DNA of 64,000 nucleotides, from assembly GCF_020883495.1 (NCBI RefSeq), contig NZ_CP086610.1, positions 2,957,501 through 3,021,500 of the forward strand, written 5' to 3'. Made by a program: the position numbers and the translations under genes. Under the pieces are notes generated by a model that saw only the letters and a list, made by a program, of their open reading frames with translations, was not told where the DNA came from and ran no database searches. Source of the DNA: Shinella zoogloeoides (GTDB taxonomy: Bacteria; Pseudomonadota; Alphaproteobacteria; Rhizobiales; Rhizobiaceae). Shown piece after piece: positions 17,408-25,971 of the stretch (its first letter is position 1; every line of letters starts with the position of its first letter).

Positions 17408-17883
17408 GCGTCCGTCCCCAGCGAAAGGGCAATGCCAAGCGCAACCAGCGCAACCACGGCGCTGGCCACATTCAGCATCCAGAGATTGCCGCGCAGCCAT
17501 TCCAGCCGCCGGCGCGCCGGGGGCTTGGCCGCCCGCGGCAGGAACTCGGGCATGTAGCCTCCGCGCGGGATGCGGATTTCCACCTCGTCGCCGCAGGCCT
17601 CCTGTTCATAATAAGTGGCAAGCGCCGCGCGCAGGCGGCTGACGGTGGTGCGCACGATGGGGTCGTCTATGGCATCGAAGCCGTTCGTCCGGTTGAAGAC
17701 GTTGGCGGCGATCGCCTCGGCGGTGACGGGCGCGCCCGGCCGCTCGATGGATTCCTGCACAAGATAGCGCAGCAGTTCACGCATGCGCTTCGATTTGCGC
17801 AAGGCTTCGGAGGAGCACACGGAATCGAGCGTCGTCAGGACGCGCGCCCGTATCGCAGGTTCAGGGTTAGCCAATATGTTCAT
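17395..17883 (-). CDS. Membrane-anchored winged-helix regulator (ToxR/CadC-like layout)
   Basis: Protein of 162 residues. Residues about 10-118 form a winged-helix domain of the type seen at the N-terminus of many TPR or adenylate-cyclase-linked regulators, with KSKRMRELLRYLVQES, FDAIDDPIVRTTVSRLRAAL and IRIPRGGYMPEF. A single membrane helix follows (about 135-156, WMLNVASAVVALVALGIAL) and only a short periplasmic tail. It therefore has DNA-binding and anchoring parts but no periplasmic sensor domain. The downstream overlapping gene may supply a partner. Its targets are not evident. Confidence 0.72.
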   Translation of the reverse strand: MNILANPEPAIRARVLTTLDSVCSSEALRKSKRMRELLRYLVQESIERPGAPVTAEAIAANVFNRTNGFDAIDDPIVRTTVSRLRAALATYYEQEACGDEVEIRIPRGGYMPEFLPRAAKPPARRRLEWLRGNLWMLNVASAVVALVALGIALSLGTDACRP

Positions 17884-17991
17884 GTCGCTTCTCGCGCTCT
17901 GTCGTTTCGCTCTGGAGGCATGAAAGTATGCGCCGACGCCACAGCGCGGGGACGCGCCATGGATCGGGTCTTCATTCGCAAAGGGATTTCC

Positions 17992-18017
17992 GCGCCGGCC
18001 GCCAAGGCAGCCGGCGC
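17992..18017 (-). terminator. Stem-loop after lysA
   Basis: GCGCCGGC (17992-17999) pairs perfectly with GCCGGCGC (18010-18017) around a 10-nt loop, 12 nt past the lysA stop. There is no T-run on the minus strand, so it may be a processed 3' end or a weak terminator. Confidence 0.45.
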
Positions 18018-18029
18018 AGGGGAGTTATG

Positions 18030-19367
18030 TCATGCAATGCCTTTACGGTTTTCGGGTGCCGGGCCGGATTCGACATCCTGCCAGACGGTATCCTTCTCCA
18101 GCGCCATGAGTTCCCTCGTGGTCTGACGACGCCGAACGATACGGAAGCGGCCATTGCTCACGAAGACTTCGGGAACGAGGTCGCGCGCATTGTAGGTGGA
18201 GGCCATCGAGGCCGAATAGGCGCCGGCGCACAGGAAGGCCACGAGATCGCCGGCCGCCAGCTGCGGCAGGTCGTCATAGACGCCGAAGATATCCGAGCTT
18301 TCGCAGACGGGGCCGACGACACCATAGGACTGCCCCTCCCCGCCGCGCGCGCTACGCACCACGCCGAGCGGATGGACGGCGCCGTAGAGCGCCGGGCGAA
18401 CCAGATCGTTCATGCCGGCATCGACGATCGCCAGAGTGCGCTCGCCCGCCTCCTTGGTGTAGAGCACCGTCGTGACGAGTGCGCCCGCGCGACCGACCAG
18501 CCAGCGCCCCGGCTCGACCGTCAGCGCGCAGCCGAGGCCGCCGACCGTTTCGGCGATGATCGCCGCAAGCTCCGCCACCGAGGGCGCGCCCTGATCGCCG
18601 TAAGCGATGCCGATGCCGCCGCCGAGATCGAGGCGCGGCACCGCATGCCCCTGCGTCCGAAGATCGCGAACGAGATCCGCAAGCACGCCATAGGCGCGGC
18701 GATAGGGAGAAAGGTCGAGAATCTGCGAGCCGATATGGACCGCAAGGCCCACCATTTCGATTTCCGCTCGCCCGGCCGCCGCCTCGAAAAGACCGGCCAC
18801 GTCGCCAAGCGCGACGCCGAACTTGTCGCCCTTCTTGCCGGTGGAGATTTTCGCATGGGTCTGCGCGTCGACATCCGGGTTGACCCGCAGCGCGACCGGC
18901 GCGCGCAGCCCGAGCGAGGCGGCGATATCGGCGACAAGGTGGAATTCGGCAGGCGATTCGACGTTGATCTGGTGAACGCCCTCGGTCAGGGCCCTGGCGA
19001 TCTCGCGCGGCGACTTGCCGACACCGGAGAAGATGATCCTGGAGGCCGGCACGCCCGCTTCCAGCGCGCGCTCCATCTCGCCGCCGGAAACGATGTCCAT
19101 TCCGCACCCTAGACGGGAAAGCAGTTGAAGAATGGAAAGGTTCCCATTAGCTTTCACCGCATAACAGACGGATGCACCGACCGGGGAAAGCGCGGTGGAC
19201 AATTCCTCATAGGCCTGCGCGATTACTTCCGGCGAATAACAGTAGAACGGCGTGCCGACGGCATCCGCCACCATAGATATACAATTCGAATCAAGTTCAA
19301 TCTGTGTGTTTTTCGCCAGACCGGCGTCATTCGCCCGGGAATTCTTTACATCGATGTGCTTGTTCAT
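18030..19367 (-). CDS. lysA: Diaminopimelate decarboxylase
   Basis: PLP enzyme of 445 residues that converts meso-diaminopimelate to L-lysine, the last lysine step, in the cytoplasm. Seen directly: PLP lysine Lys72 in CYAVKANGN, HIGSQ, the phosphate loop LDLGGGIGIAY, EPGRWLVG, the active-site GPVCESSD, and GAYSASMASTYN near the C-terminus. An extension of about 30 residues precedes the barrel. The ATG at 19365-19367 was chosen over upstream in-frame starts, which would run through the palindrome at 19392-19406. The gene faces a lysR-like regulator, as in E. coli. Rhizobia usually carry another lysA elsewhere, so this may be a second, inducible copy (inference). Confidence 0.92.
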   Translation of the reverse strand: MNKHIDVKNSRANDAGLAKNTQIELDSNCISMVADAVGTPFYCYSPEVIAQAYEELSTALSPVGASVCYAVKANGNLSILQLLSRLGCGMDIVSGGEMERALEAGVPASRIIFSGVGKSPREIARALTEGVHQINVESPAEFHLVADIAASLGLRAPVALRVNPDVDAQTHAKISTGKKGDKFGVALGDVAGLFEAAAGRAEIEMVGLAVHIGSQILDLSPYRRAYGVLADLVRDLRTQGHAVPRLDLGGGIGIAYGDQGAPSVAELAAIIAETVGGLGCALTVEPGRWLVGRAGALVTTVLYTKEAGERTLAIVDAGMNDLVRPALYGAVHPLGVVRSARGGEGQSYGVVGPVCESSDIFGVYDDLPQLAAGDLVAFLCAGAYSASMASTYNARDLVPEVFVSNGRFRIVRRRQTTRELMALEKDTVWQDVESGPAPENRKGIA

Positions 19368-19391
19368 GGCAGTCAACCGCTCCATTCCCAT

Positions 19392-19406
19392 GTAGCAGCC
19401 TGCTAC
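19392..19406. promoter_or_regulatory. Perfect 7-1-7 inverted repeat between lysA and lysR
   Basis: GTAGCAG-C-CTGCTAC lies 25-39 nt before the lysA ATG, inside the 130-nt divergent gap. It is a good candidate for a LysR or lysA leader control site, although it is more compact than a classical T-N11-A box. Confidence 0.5.
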
Positions 19407-19497
19407 CTCGATAAGTAACATCGCATGGGCACTTGTAACTGTGAAATCCATTAGAGAATCGTTTTATTCGAAATCGATATGAACCGAAGCGGGCACG

Positions 19498-20421
19498 ATG
19501 CGGCTGAACCAGAGACAGATCGAGATTTTCCATGCCGTCATGATGGAGAAGAGCGTGACGGCCGCGGCGACGGCGCTACGCACCTCCCAGCCGACGATCA
19601 GCCGGGAGTTGCGCGACCTTGAGCACTATCTCGGCTACGACCTCTTCCACCGTTTCGGCAAGCGCATCACACCGACCGAAAAAGGACAGGAACTCTACAC
19701 GATCGTTCACCGCTCCTTCGTGGGGCTGGAAGAAATAAGCCGCGCGGCGACGGCGATCGGCGGGCGCAGCATGGCAAACCTGCGCATCGCCGCCCTGCCG
19801 GCCTATGGCGACACCATGCTGCCCATCGCCGTCGAGGCCTTTCTCAAGGTCCATCCCGGGGCGCTGATATCGATCCATTCGATCGAGGAGACGGCCCTGC
19901 AGAACGAACTGACCGCGGCGATGTTCGATCTCGGGCTTGCCGAGCAGGAGCAGCAGTTCGGCAATGTCGCCACCGAGGCGATCGATGCCGGCGAGGTCGT
20001 GTGCATTCTGCCGGCGGGCCATCCGCTGGCGGCAAAGTCGGTCCTCGCGCCGGCCGATTTCGAGGACATGGAGTTCGTCTACTTTTCGAAGGACGATCCT
20101 TACCGGCGCAAGCTCGACGACGTCTTCGACAAGGCGGGCGTGACGCGGCGCTTCATCGTCGAGACGACCACGGCGTCGAGCGTCTGCGCGATGGTCGCGC
20201 GCGGCGCCGGCATTTCCATCGTCAACCCGCTGACCGCCGCGCATAATCTCAATCGCGGGCTGGTGGTTCGCAGGTTCTCCGTACCGATCCTCTACCGTAT
20301 CCACCTCTGGCGGACCACCAAGGCACCGCGCGCGACCTTCGCCATGCGCTTCACCAGGGATCTGGAAACGGCCCTGGAGGAGATCAAGGCGAAGGTCCGC
20401 CAGGCGCTGCTCCACAGCTAG
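19498..20421 (+). CDS. lysR: LysR-type activator resembling E. coli LysR
   Basis: Regulator of 307 residues with an N-terminal helix-turn-helix (about 4-62: RQIEIFHAVMMEKSVT, TSQPTISRELRDLE) and a substrate-binding effector domain. It looks closer to the founding LysR protein than to generic family members: IEIFHAVM, TSQPTISREL, CILPAGHPLA, and SSVCAMVARGAGISIVNPLTA (in parts: SSVCAMVARG, ISIVNPLTA). In E. coli LysR activates lysA in response to diaminopimelate. The divergent lysA makes the same circuit likely here. Confidence 0.85.
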   Translation: MRLNQRQIEIFHAVMMEKSVTAAATALRTSQPTISRELRDLEHYLGYDLFHRFGKRITPTEKGQELYTIVHRSFVGLEEISRAATAIGGRSMANLRIAALPAYGDTMLPIAVEAFLKVHPGALISIHSIEETALQNELTAAMFDLGLAEQEQQFGNVATEAIDAGEVVCILPAGHPLAAKSVLAPADFEDMEFVYFSKDDPYRRKLDDVFDKAGVTRRFIVETTTASSVCAMVARGAGISIVNPLTAAHNLNRGLVVRRFSVPILYRIHLWRTTKAPRATFAMRFTRDLETALEEIKAKVRQALLHS

Positions 20422-20471
20422 GGCATTGCCCGCAGCAAGACCGCTTCGTATCGGACCATGCTCCGGTGGCG

Positions 20472-22448
20472 TCAGCGCCGGAAGGCAACGACCGATGGGC
20501 CGGCCCAGCCGGCGAGATAACGCAGAAGATCGTCGGGCGTCATGACGGGGGCGAGCGCATCGCCCTGACCGAGCGCGATGCCAAGCCTTTGCAGGCGCTC
20601 CACATCCTCGCGCCGGTCGACCCCTTCGGCAACGACCTCTGCCCCCATCTTCACCGCCATGGCGCCGAGTCCCTTGATGATGCCGCGGCTGCGCTCGCTG
20701 CGCGTCGCCTCCTCCACCAGCGTGCGCTCCAGCTTCAGCGTGCCGAAATCGAGATTGGCGAGGCGGTTGCGGCTGTCGATCGCGCGGCTGACGTCGCTGG
20801 TCGCGAAGATGACGCCGGCGTCGCGCAGCGAACGGATGCTGGCGAGGAAGGCTTCGCTATAGGTAACGCTGCGCTTACCCGTCAGCTCGATCTGCAGATG
20901 GCCGGGGCCGATCCTGTGGCGCTCGAGCAACTCGAACAGCGACTGGGCGAAACCGGGCTGGGAGAACAGCTTCTCGGAGGCCTCGACATAGATCCGCAAT
21001 TCCGTCTGTGTCGCAAGCCGGCCGAACAGGTTGAAGGTCGAGCGCAGCAGGGAAAGCAGAAGCGCCGCGCCCTCGTTGATGCTGTCGGCGATTTCCATCA
21101 CCTCCGCCGGCGCAATGGCGCCATAGGCATTGTGCGACCAGCGCGGCACGACCTTCACCGCGCGCAACCGGCGCGTCGGCAGATCGAACACCGGCTGGAA
21201 GGAGGCCTCGATGGCCCCTTCGACGATGGCATGGGAAAGCGCGTCCTCCAGATAGGTCCGCCGCTCATATTCGATCAGGAGACCGGCATTGAACGCCTGG
21301 ACACAATTGCGCCCGGCGGATTTCGCGGCGTAGAGCGCAAGGTCCGCATTGCGCATCAGCGCATCGACAGGCTCGACGGAGCGCAGGTCCTCGACATGCG
21401 AATAACCGGCGCTCGCCGATACCTGCACGACATTGGCGTCCAGCGTCGCGGGTGCGGCGATCTTCTGCACGGCACGGGCGGCATAGTGGCGCGCGGTCTC
21501 GCGGCTGCCGGTAAGCACCACGGCAAATTCGTCGCCGCCGAAGCGGAAGGCGAAGGCGTCATCGCTCTGGCGCACGGCGAGCAGGATCGCCGCGACGTGC
21601 TTCAGCAGCATGTCGCCCATGCCGTGGCCGAGTGTGTCATTGACCTGCTTGAAGCCATCGAGGTCAAAATAGATGACGGCGAAGTCCGCGCCGGAGAGCG
21701 CCTTCAGCGTACGCAGCATGTCCTCGAAGCTGGCGCGGTTGCCGATGCCGGTCAGGTGATCCGTACACAGAAGCTCGTGCTTCTCCTCGATGCTCTCGTT
21801 GAGCCGGCGGTTGAGCCGGCGCGTCAGGAAAAGCTCGACCAGCACATAGGCCACGGCGACGACGCCGAGCGCCACATAGGCGATCTGGATGCGTTTGAGA
21901 TTGGTGACGCTCTGCAACTGGGTCTGCACCGCCATGTTGAGCCGCTGGCGCCGTGCCTTGTTTGCCGCGTCGCTGAAGACGATGACGCGCTCGCGATATT
22001 GCGTGGCGAAGAGATCGACCCCACGGTAGCTGCCGGCGACGCCGGGCTGCAAGGCGTTGACCGCGGCCTCCAGCCGCGGCATGGCGCCGAGCAGCTCACC
22101 GATCAGCGCCTCGTCAAGGTCGTCATCCGCCTGGACCTTCCGATAGCTCTTCGTACCCATGACGTTGACGCGGGACCACAGAAGGTCCAGCGCCAGTTGC
22201 ACGTCCTTGGCCGCAACGCGCGGATCGCCCCGCGCGAAAAGCTCCGCCTTGCTGAAGAGCGTGTTCGCCTCCAGTTCGAGCCGGCTCGCCTCCTCCAGCC
22301 GGGCGGAGAAGTGGAGCCGGTCGTTGATCCCGTCGGAGATCTGCGCAAGGCTCAGATAGCTGACGGGAAGCATGATCAGGAACAGCGATAGGATGATCGG
22401 GAAACGCAGCAGAGGCAGCCTTCCCCAGACCTTGCCGAGCAGGTTCAT
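20472..22448 (-). CDS. Membrane GGDEF protein with degenerate EAL domain
   Basis: Protein of 658 residues. Two membrane helices (about 12-34 and 190-210) bracket a mostly helical periplasmic region. The GGDEF domain is intact (FRFGGDEFAV, 304-308) and should be a cyclase. The EAL domain (about 385-640) has lost its metal ligands: EAL reads AVK in LRAVKVVPRW, NLS reads EAS, EITE reads ELTG, DDFG reads TSDVS. AEGV and a lysine (KLER) remain. It is thus probably a non-catalytic c-di-GMP-binding or structural domain. The ATG overlaps the stop of the SUOX-fold gene as ATGA, so the two are translationally coupled. Confidence 0.92.
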   Translation of the reverse strand: MNLLGKVWGRLPLLRFPIILSLFLIMLPVSYLSLAQISDGINDRLHFSARLEEASRLELEANTLFSKAELFARGDPRVAAKDVQLALDLLWSRVNVMGTKSYRKVQADDDLDEALIGELLGAMPRLEAAVNALQPGVAGSYRGVDLFATQYRERVIVFSDAANKARRQRLNMAVQTQLQSVTNLKRIQIAYVALGVVAVAYVLVELFLTRRLNRRLNESIEEKHELLCTDHLTGIGNRASFEDMLRTLKALSGADFAVIYFDLDGFKQVNDTLGHGMGDMLLKHVAAILLAVRQSDDAFAFRFGGDEFAVVLTGSRETARHYAARAVQKIAAPATLDANVVQVSASAGYSHVEDLRSVEPVDALMRNADLALYAAKSAGRNCVQAFNAGLLIEYERRTYLEDALSHAIVEGAIEASFQPVFDLPTRRLRAVKVVPRWSHNAYGAIAPAEVMEIADSINEGAALLLSLLRSTFNLFGRLATQTELRIYVEASEKLFSQPGFAQSLFELLERHRIGPGHLQIELTGKRSVTYSEAFLASIRSLRDAGVIFATSDVSRAIDSRNRLANLDFGTLKLERTLVEEATRSERSRGIIKGLGAMAVKMGAEVVAEGVDRREDVERLQRLGIALGQGDALAPVMTPDDLLRYLAGWAGPSVVAFRR

Positions 22449-22930
22449 TTTGCGACGAGTTCTTTCAGTTGCCAGACGCTGCGCGATTCATAGATCGGGT
22501 CGGTTAGCGCCGCGTTGTCGCTGCGCGGATAGACGATCCAGGTCGGCCCCTTGTCACGCACGGTCAGCGGCTTGCCGTCGACCTCCACCGCAGCGATGGC
22601 GCCGAGCGTCGTGAAGTCCTCGGCCGGCACGTCGATTTCATAATTATCGAGGGCGACCGCGACATATTCCGCCGAGGCGAAGCCCGCCTGGTCGAGCAGC
22701 GACTGCATCAGCGGACCGCGCACCTCATGCAGTTCCTCGCCGTCCGTGCCGGGCAGGGTGGTCTTGAAGGTCACGCTGCCGGCCTTCGCGATGGCCTCGG
22801 CGGTAATTTCAACCGTCTTGGCGCCATCGGCCGAGCGGATCGTGAAATAGGGCTCGGCGGCAAGGGCGGTCGTGCAGGTCAGCGCCAGGCCGACGGCGAA
22901 GGCCGCAAGGGACTTGGTCATGGAAAGCAT
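22445..22930 (-). CDS. Periplasmic SUOX-fold (molybdopterin-oxidoreductase-like) small protein
   Basis: Secreted protein of 161 residues with a signal peptide ending at LAA-EPYF. The mature part matches the small group annotated as molybdopterin-dependent oxidoreductase: ALDNYEIDVPAED, VRDKGPTWIVYPR, SVWQLKELVAK. The mature chain contains no cysteine, so the Cys ligand of SUOX-type molybdenum sites is absent; it is unlikely to be a molybdoenzyme and more likely a ligand-binding or partner protein. AAGGAG lies 6 nt before the ATG at 22928-22930. It sits between two GGDEF/EAL genes, 22 nt after one and overlapping the other, suggesting a periplasmic input module. Confidence 0.8.
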   Translation of the reverse strand: MLSMTKSLAAFAVGLALTCTTALAAEPYFTIRSADGAKTVEITAEAIAKAGSVTFKTTLPGTDGEELHEVRGPLMQSLLDQAGFASAEYVAVALDNYEIDVPAEDFTTLGAIAAVEVDGKPLTVRDKGPTWIVYPRSDNAALTDPIYESRSVWQLKELVAK

Positions 22931-22952
22931 GCGTTTCTCCTTGGTTGGGGGA

Positions 22953-25070
22953 TCATGTAGCGGCGTGCCGCGCGGTTTTCCGTTCGCCGGACGAGCGGCG
23001 GCGCGGTGTCTCGAAAGGAACGATGGGAGTGGCGGCAGCCGCGCTGTAGAGGGCCTGCGCGCCGGCTTTCTCGATATAGTCGGTGATCTCGTCGGCAAGG
23101 AGCGGCTTGGAGTAGAAGTAGCCTTGCACGAGGCTGCAATCGAGCTTGCGCAACGTGTTCAGCTCGTCCTGCGTCTCGACGCCCTCGATGATGCAACTGA
23201 TCTTCATGTCACGGCAGAGCGCGATGACGGACTTGACGATCTTGTAGCCGGTCGAGACGGTGCTGATGTTGCTGACGAAGCTGCGGTCGATCTTGATCTT
23301 GTCGAGCGGCAGCTTGTTGACCTGCGAAAGCGTCGAATAGCCCGTGCCGAAATCGTCGAGTGAGATGCCTGCGCCGAGTGCTTTAAGCGTCGTGACGGCC
23401 GTGACGAGCTGGTCGAAATCGCCGACGACAGCGGTTTCCGTAATCTCGAAATCGATGCGCCTGGGATCCAGCGGGCTGTTATTGAGGATGCCGACCAGCC
23501 GCAGGACATTATCGGGCGAACAGATATCCTGCATGGACAGGTTGAAGGAGAGGCGCAGTTGCGGCGGCCAGGCGGCCGCAGCGGTGAGCGCCTTTGAGAG
23601 CAGCACGCAGGTCAGGCGATTGGCCAGCCCTGCCCGCTCCGCGATCTGAATGAACTCCACGGGGCTGACGCGCCCGAGCTGCCGGTTGTTCCACCGCGCC
23701 AGCGCCTCGAAGCCGATGGGCGTGCCGGTCGCGACCGCGACGATGGGCTGGAACACCAGGCTCAGCTCCTCCTCCAGATCGGCCGTCTGCAGCTCCTGCT
23801 CGACGAGCGAGTGCCGGCGGATCGTATCCTGATGGGCGAAGGAGAAGAGGTTGGTATGACCGCGCCGCTGGCTCTGCTTGGCGCTGATCAGCGCATATTC
23901 GGCCGCCTCGTGAATCTGCTGCGCACCGCCCGAAACCGTCGCCGACGAGGCAAGGCCGATGGTCGCGGTGATATGGGCCGTCACGCCATTGACGCTATAG
24001 GGCGCCTCAAGCGCGGCGCAGATCGCCTCGGAGCGCTCGAGCATCCCGGCGCTCATGGCCCAAGGCGCAGTACCGACAAGGCCGAATTCGTCGCCGGCCA
24101 GACGGAAGACGCCGAAGCTGTCCCCTGCGCTCGCCAGCAGCCGCCGCGCCACTTCGATCAGGACCTGGTCGCCGCCGCGATGGCCGAAGGCGTCGTTGAC
24201 GACATGGAAGCCATCGAGGTCGAGCACGCCGATGAAGAGATCGCCGGCGCCCTGCTCGAGTTCGCGAAAGCGGCTTTCGATTTCCACGAGGAAGCTATGG
24301 CGGTTGGGCAGTTTCGTCAGCGTGTCGTGGTTGGCGAGCCAGAGATTGTGTGCATCGAGCACCTCCATCGCCGCCTGCTTGTCGAGAATGCTGCGCCGGG
24401 AACGGATGAGGCTGGCGAAGGCCGCATAGTTGATGGCCAGGATGATCATCATGATGAGCGAGACGAGGGCGACATTCACGGCGATCGCCGTGAAGGAGCG
24501 GCTGCCGCTATCGGCGAAGAAGAGCACGAAAGGGATATTGACGACGGCGGACACGAGGAGCGCCGCGCGCGGCAGATGCATGAGGCAGAAGATGCAGCCG
24601 ATCACCGTGATGCCGATGAAGAAGGCGATCTGGCCCTGCATGTGCGCCGTGCCGTAGGAATAGAGCGCCAGCCCCCAGAGAACGAAGATCGCCGCAAGCA
24701 GGCCGGCCAGCAGGGTCGTGCCCGCCAGCATCCGCCGGGCCTCGGCATAGGTTGGCACGGTACCCGCCCGCCGTATCCACTTGATGAAGCGGACCGAGCA
24801 GAGCAGGGTGAAGATACCGGGAACGTAGAGCGTCAGCAGTCGTGGCCCCACGCCCATATAGGAATAGGCGACCATCCAGGCATTGGCGAGCAGGATCAGG
24901 TAGAGAAGCGGGATCTGCTTCCTGAGAGACTGGTACTGGGCAATCGCCAGTTCTTCCCGTTCGCCCGGTTCGCTCGCCCGGCGAAAAACGCTGACGATCT
25001 GGTCGAGCAGTCCTGCCTCTTCGAACTCGATATCCCGCGGGCGGTCCGCTTCCGTTGTTGCCACGCGCAC
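22953..25070 (-). CDS. Multi-spanning membrane GGDEF-EAL cyclic-di-GMP protein
   Basis: Protein of 705 residues. Six or so hydrophobic segments between about 53 and 220 form a MASE-like membrane sensor. The GGDEF site reads AGDEF (325-329); this variant is known from some active cyclases. The EAL domain looks catalytically complete: GFEALARW (EAL 455-457), FNLSMQD, EITETA, DDFGTGYS, KIDRSF, EGVE. It is first gene of an operon with the SUOX-fold protein and the degenerate-EAL protein. Net output (synthesis or breakdown) cannot be judged from sequence, although an intact EAL favours phosphodiesterase activity. Confidence 0.92.
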   Translation of the reverse strand: MRVATTEADRPRDIEFEEAGLLDQIVSVFRRASEPGEREELAIAQYQSLRKQIPLLYLILLANAWMVAYSYMGVGPRLLTLYVPGIFTLLCSVRFIKWIRRAGTVPTYAEARRMLAGTTLLAGLLAAIFVLWGLALYSYGTAHMQGQIAFFIGITVIGCIFCLMHLPRAALLVSAVVNIPFVLFFADSGSRSFTAIAVNVALVSLIMMIILAINYAAFASLIRSRRSILDKQAAMEVLDAHNLWLANHDTLTKLPNRHSFLVEIESRFRELEQGAGDLFIGVLDLDGFHVVNDAFGHRGGDQVLIEVARRLLASAGDSFGVFRLAGDEFGLVGTAPWAMSAGMLERSEAICAALEAPYSVNGVTAHITATIGLASSATVSGGAQQIHEAAEYALISAKQSQRRGHTNLFSFAHQDTIRRHSLVEQELQTADLEEELSLVFQPIVAVATGTPIGFEALARWNNRQLGRVSPVEFIQIAERAGLANRLTCVLLSKALTAAAAWPPQLRLSFNLSMQDICSPDNVLRLVGILNNSPLDPRRIDFEITETAVVGDFDQLVTAVTTLKALGAGISLDDFGTGYSTLSQVNKLPLDKIKIDRSFVSNISTVSTGYKIVKSVIALCRDMKISCIIEGVETQDELNTLRKLDCSLVQGYFYSKPLLADEITDYIEKAGAQALYSAAAATPIVPFETPRRRSSGERKTARHAAT

Positions 25071-25589
25071 GCTCAGTGTCTCCCTGCCGGTCCGGGAACG
25101 CGCCTGCGGCGGGAGACGACGATGAAGAGCTGCTTATTCCACATCTACTAGGCTCCACTCGATCGGCGGATGCTAGGCGGGGATCGCTCTGCCGGCGTCG
25201 ATCCGCCTGCAATCCGCCGGAGCATTCCGCGGGTCGCATGGGGTTGCCGGTTCGGAAACGGCGCGCCCCTTGCGATCGCAAGACGCACGTCGCGCCATCA
25301 TGAAGCAAAGGTGTCGGTTGGGACGGAAGCTCATTCCCGCCTGCTCTGCCGCCGGTGCCCTGGGCCACGTCCGGCAAGTGAAGCCGATCGTTGATTGCGG
25401 ACATTAATATGAGGTAAAAATCCAAAGTAAATCCAGAAGCGAACGCTAATTTATCAATGTTAAACGACCCATGTATCATCTATTATCAATACATATCCAC
25501 GGATAGATTTTATAATTAATCCATAATTAACCGAAATATCACGTTCTATTTCAGTATTATGCGCACAAACTCCAGCAATAGGCCGGAAG
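25071..25589. other. Gene-free promoter region, strongly AT-rich in its right half
   Basis: The left part (25071-25395) has ordinary GC content and no believable gene. From about 25395 to 25589 the sequence becomes AT-rich, with many TTAAT/ATTAA motifs, and probably holds promoters for the flanking genes. No clear terminator or RNA gene is seen. Confidence 0.5.
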
Positions 25590-25787
25590 ATGCAGAATAT
25601 TCTGAAATTTACACGCAGAGAAACGCTCATTGGCGGCGACCACGAGAACAAAGACGCAGATACAGTGCTGCGCTCCATGGCAGTCGTCACGCAACAACTT
25701 GAACGAATGCTTGATGTATTGCGCGAAAACGCGCGCCAGGAATCAAGGATCGCGCAGACCGAATTGAGTCAGGCGCCGGGGAAATAG
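25590..25787 (+). CDS. Small hypothetical protein with a predicted coiled helix
   Basis: Frame of 65 residues, unrecognised. The second half (about 25-58, SMAVVTQQLERMLDVLRENA) has the heptad-like spacing of a helical or coiled-coil segment. It starts at the edge of an AT-rich stretch, and the ribosome site is weak (GGAAG directly before the ATG). It precedes a chemoreceptor by 184 nt. Real expression is uncertain. Confidence 0.4.
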   Translation: MQNILKFTRRETLIGGDHENKDADTVLRSMAVVTQQLERMLDVLRENARQESRIAQTELSQAPGK

Positions 25788-25971
25788 TTCGCCGGGGTGG
25801 AGAGACCCCGCGAACCTGCAATCGAATACATCAGCCGCCGGGACATCTTGCTGGCTGAAGACAATATCCGGCCCGCAGACATGAAACGGCGGGCATCGCA
25901 TCGTAATCGCATGAGGCGGTTTCATCGACCCTATGATGGGGGTTCAACCTTTCATCCTTTGGGGACAGATA

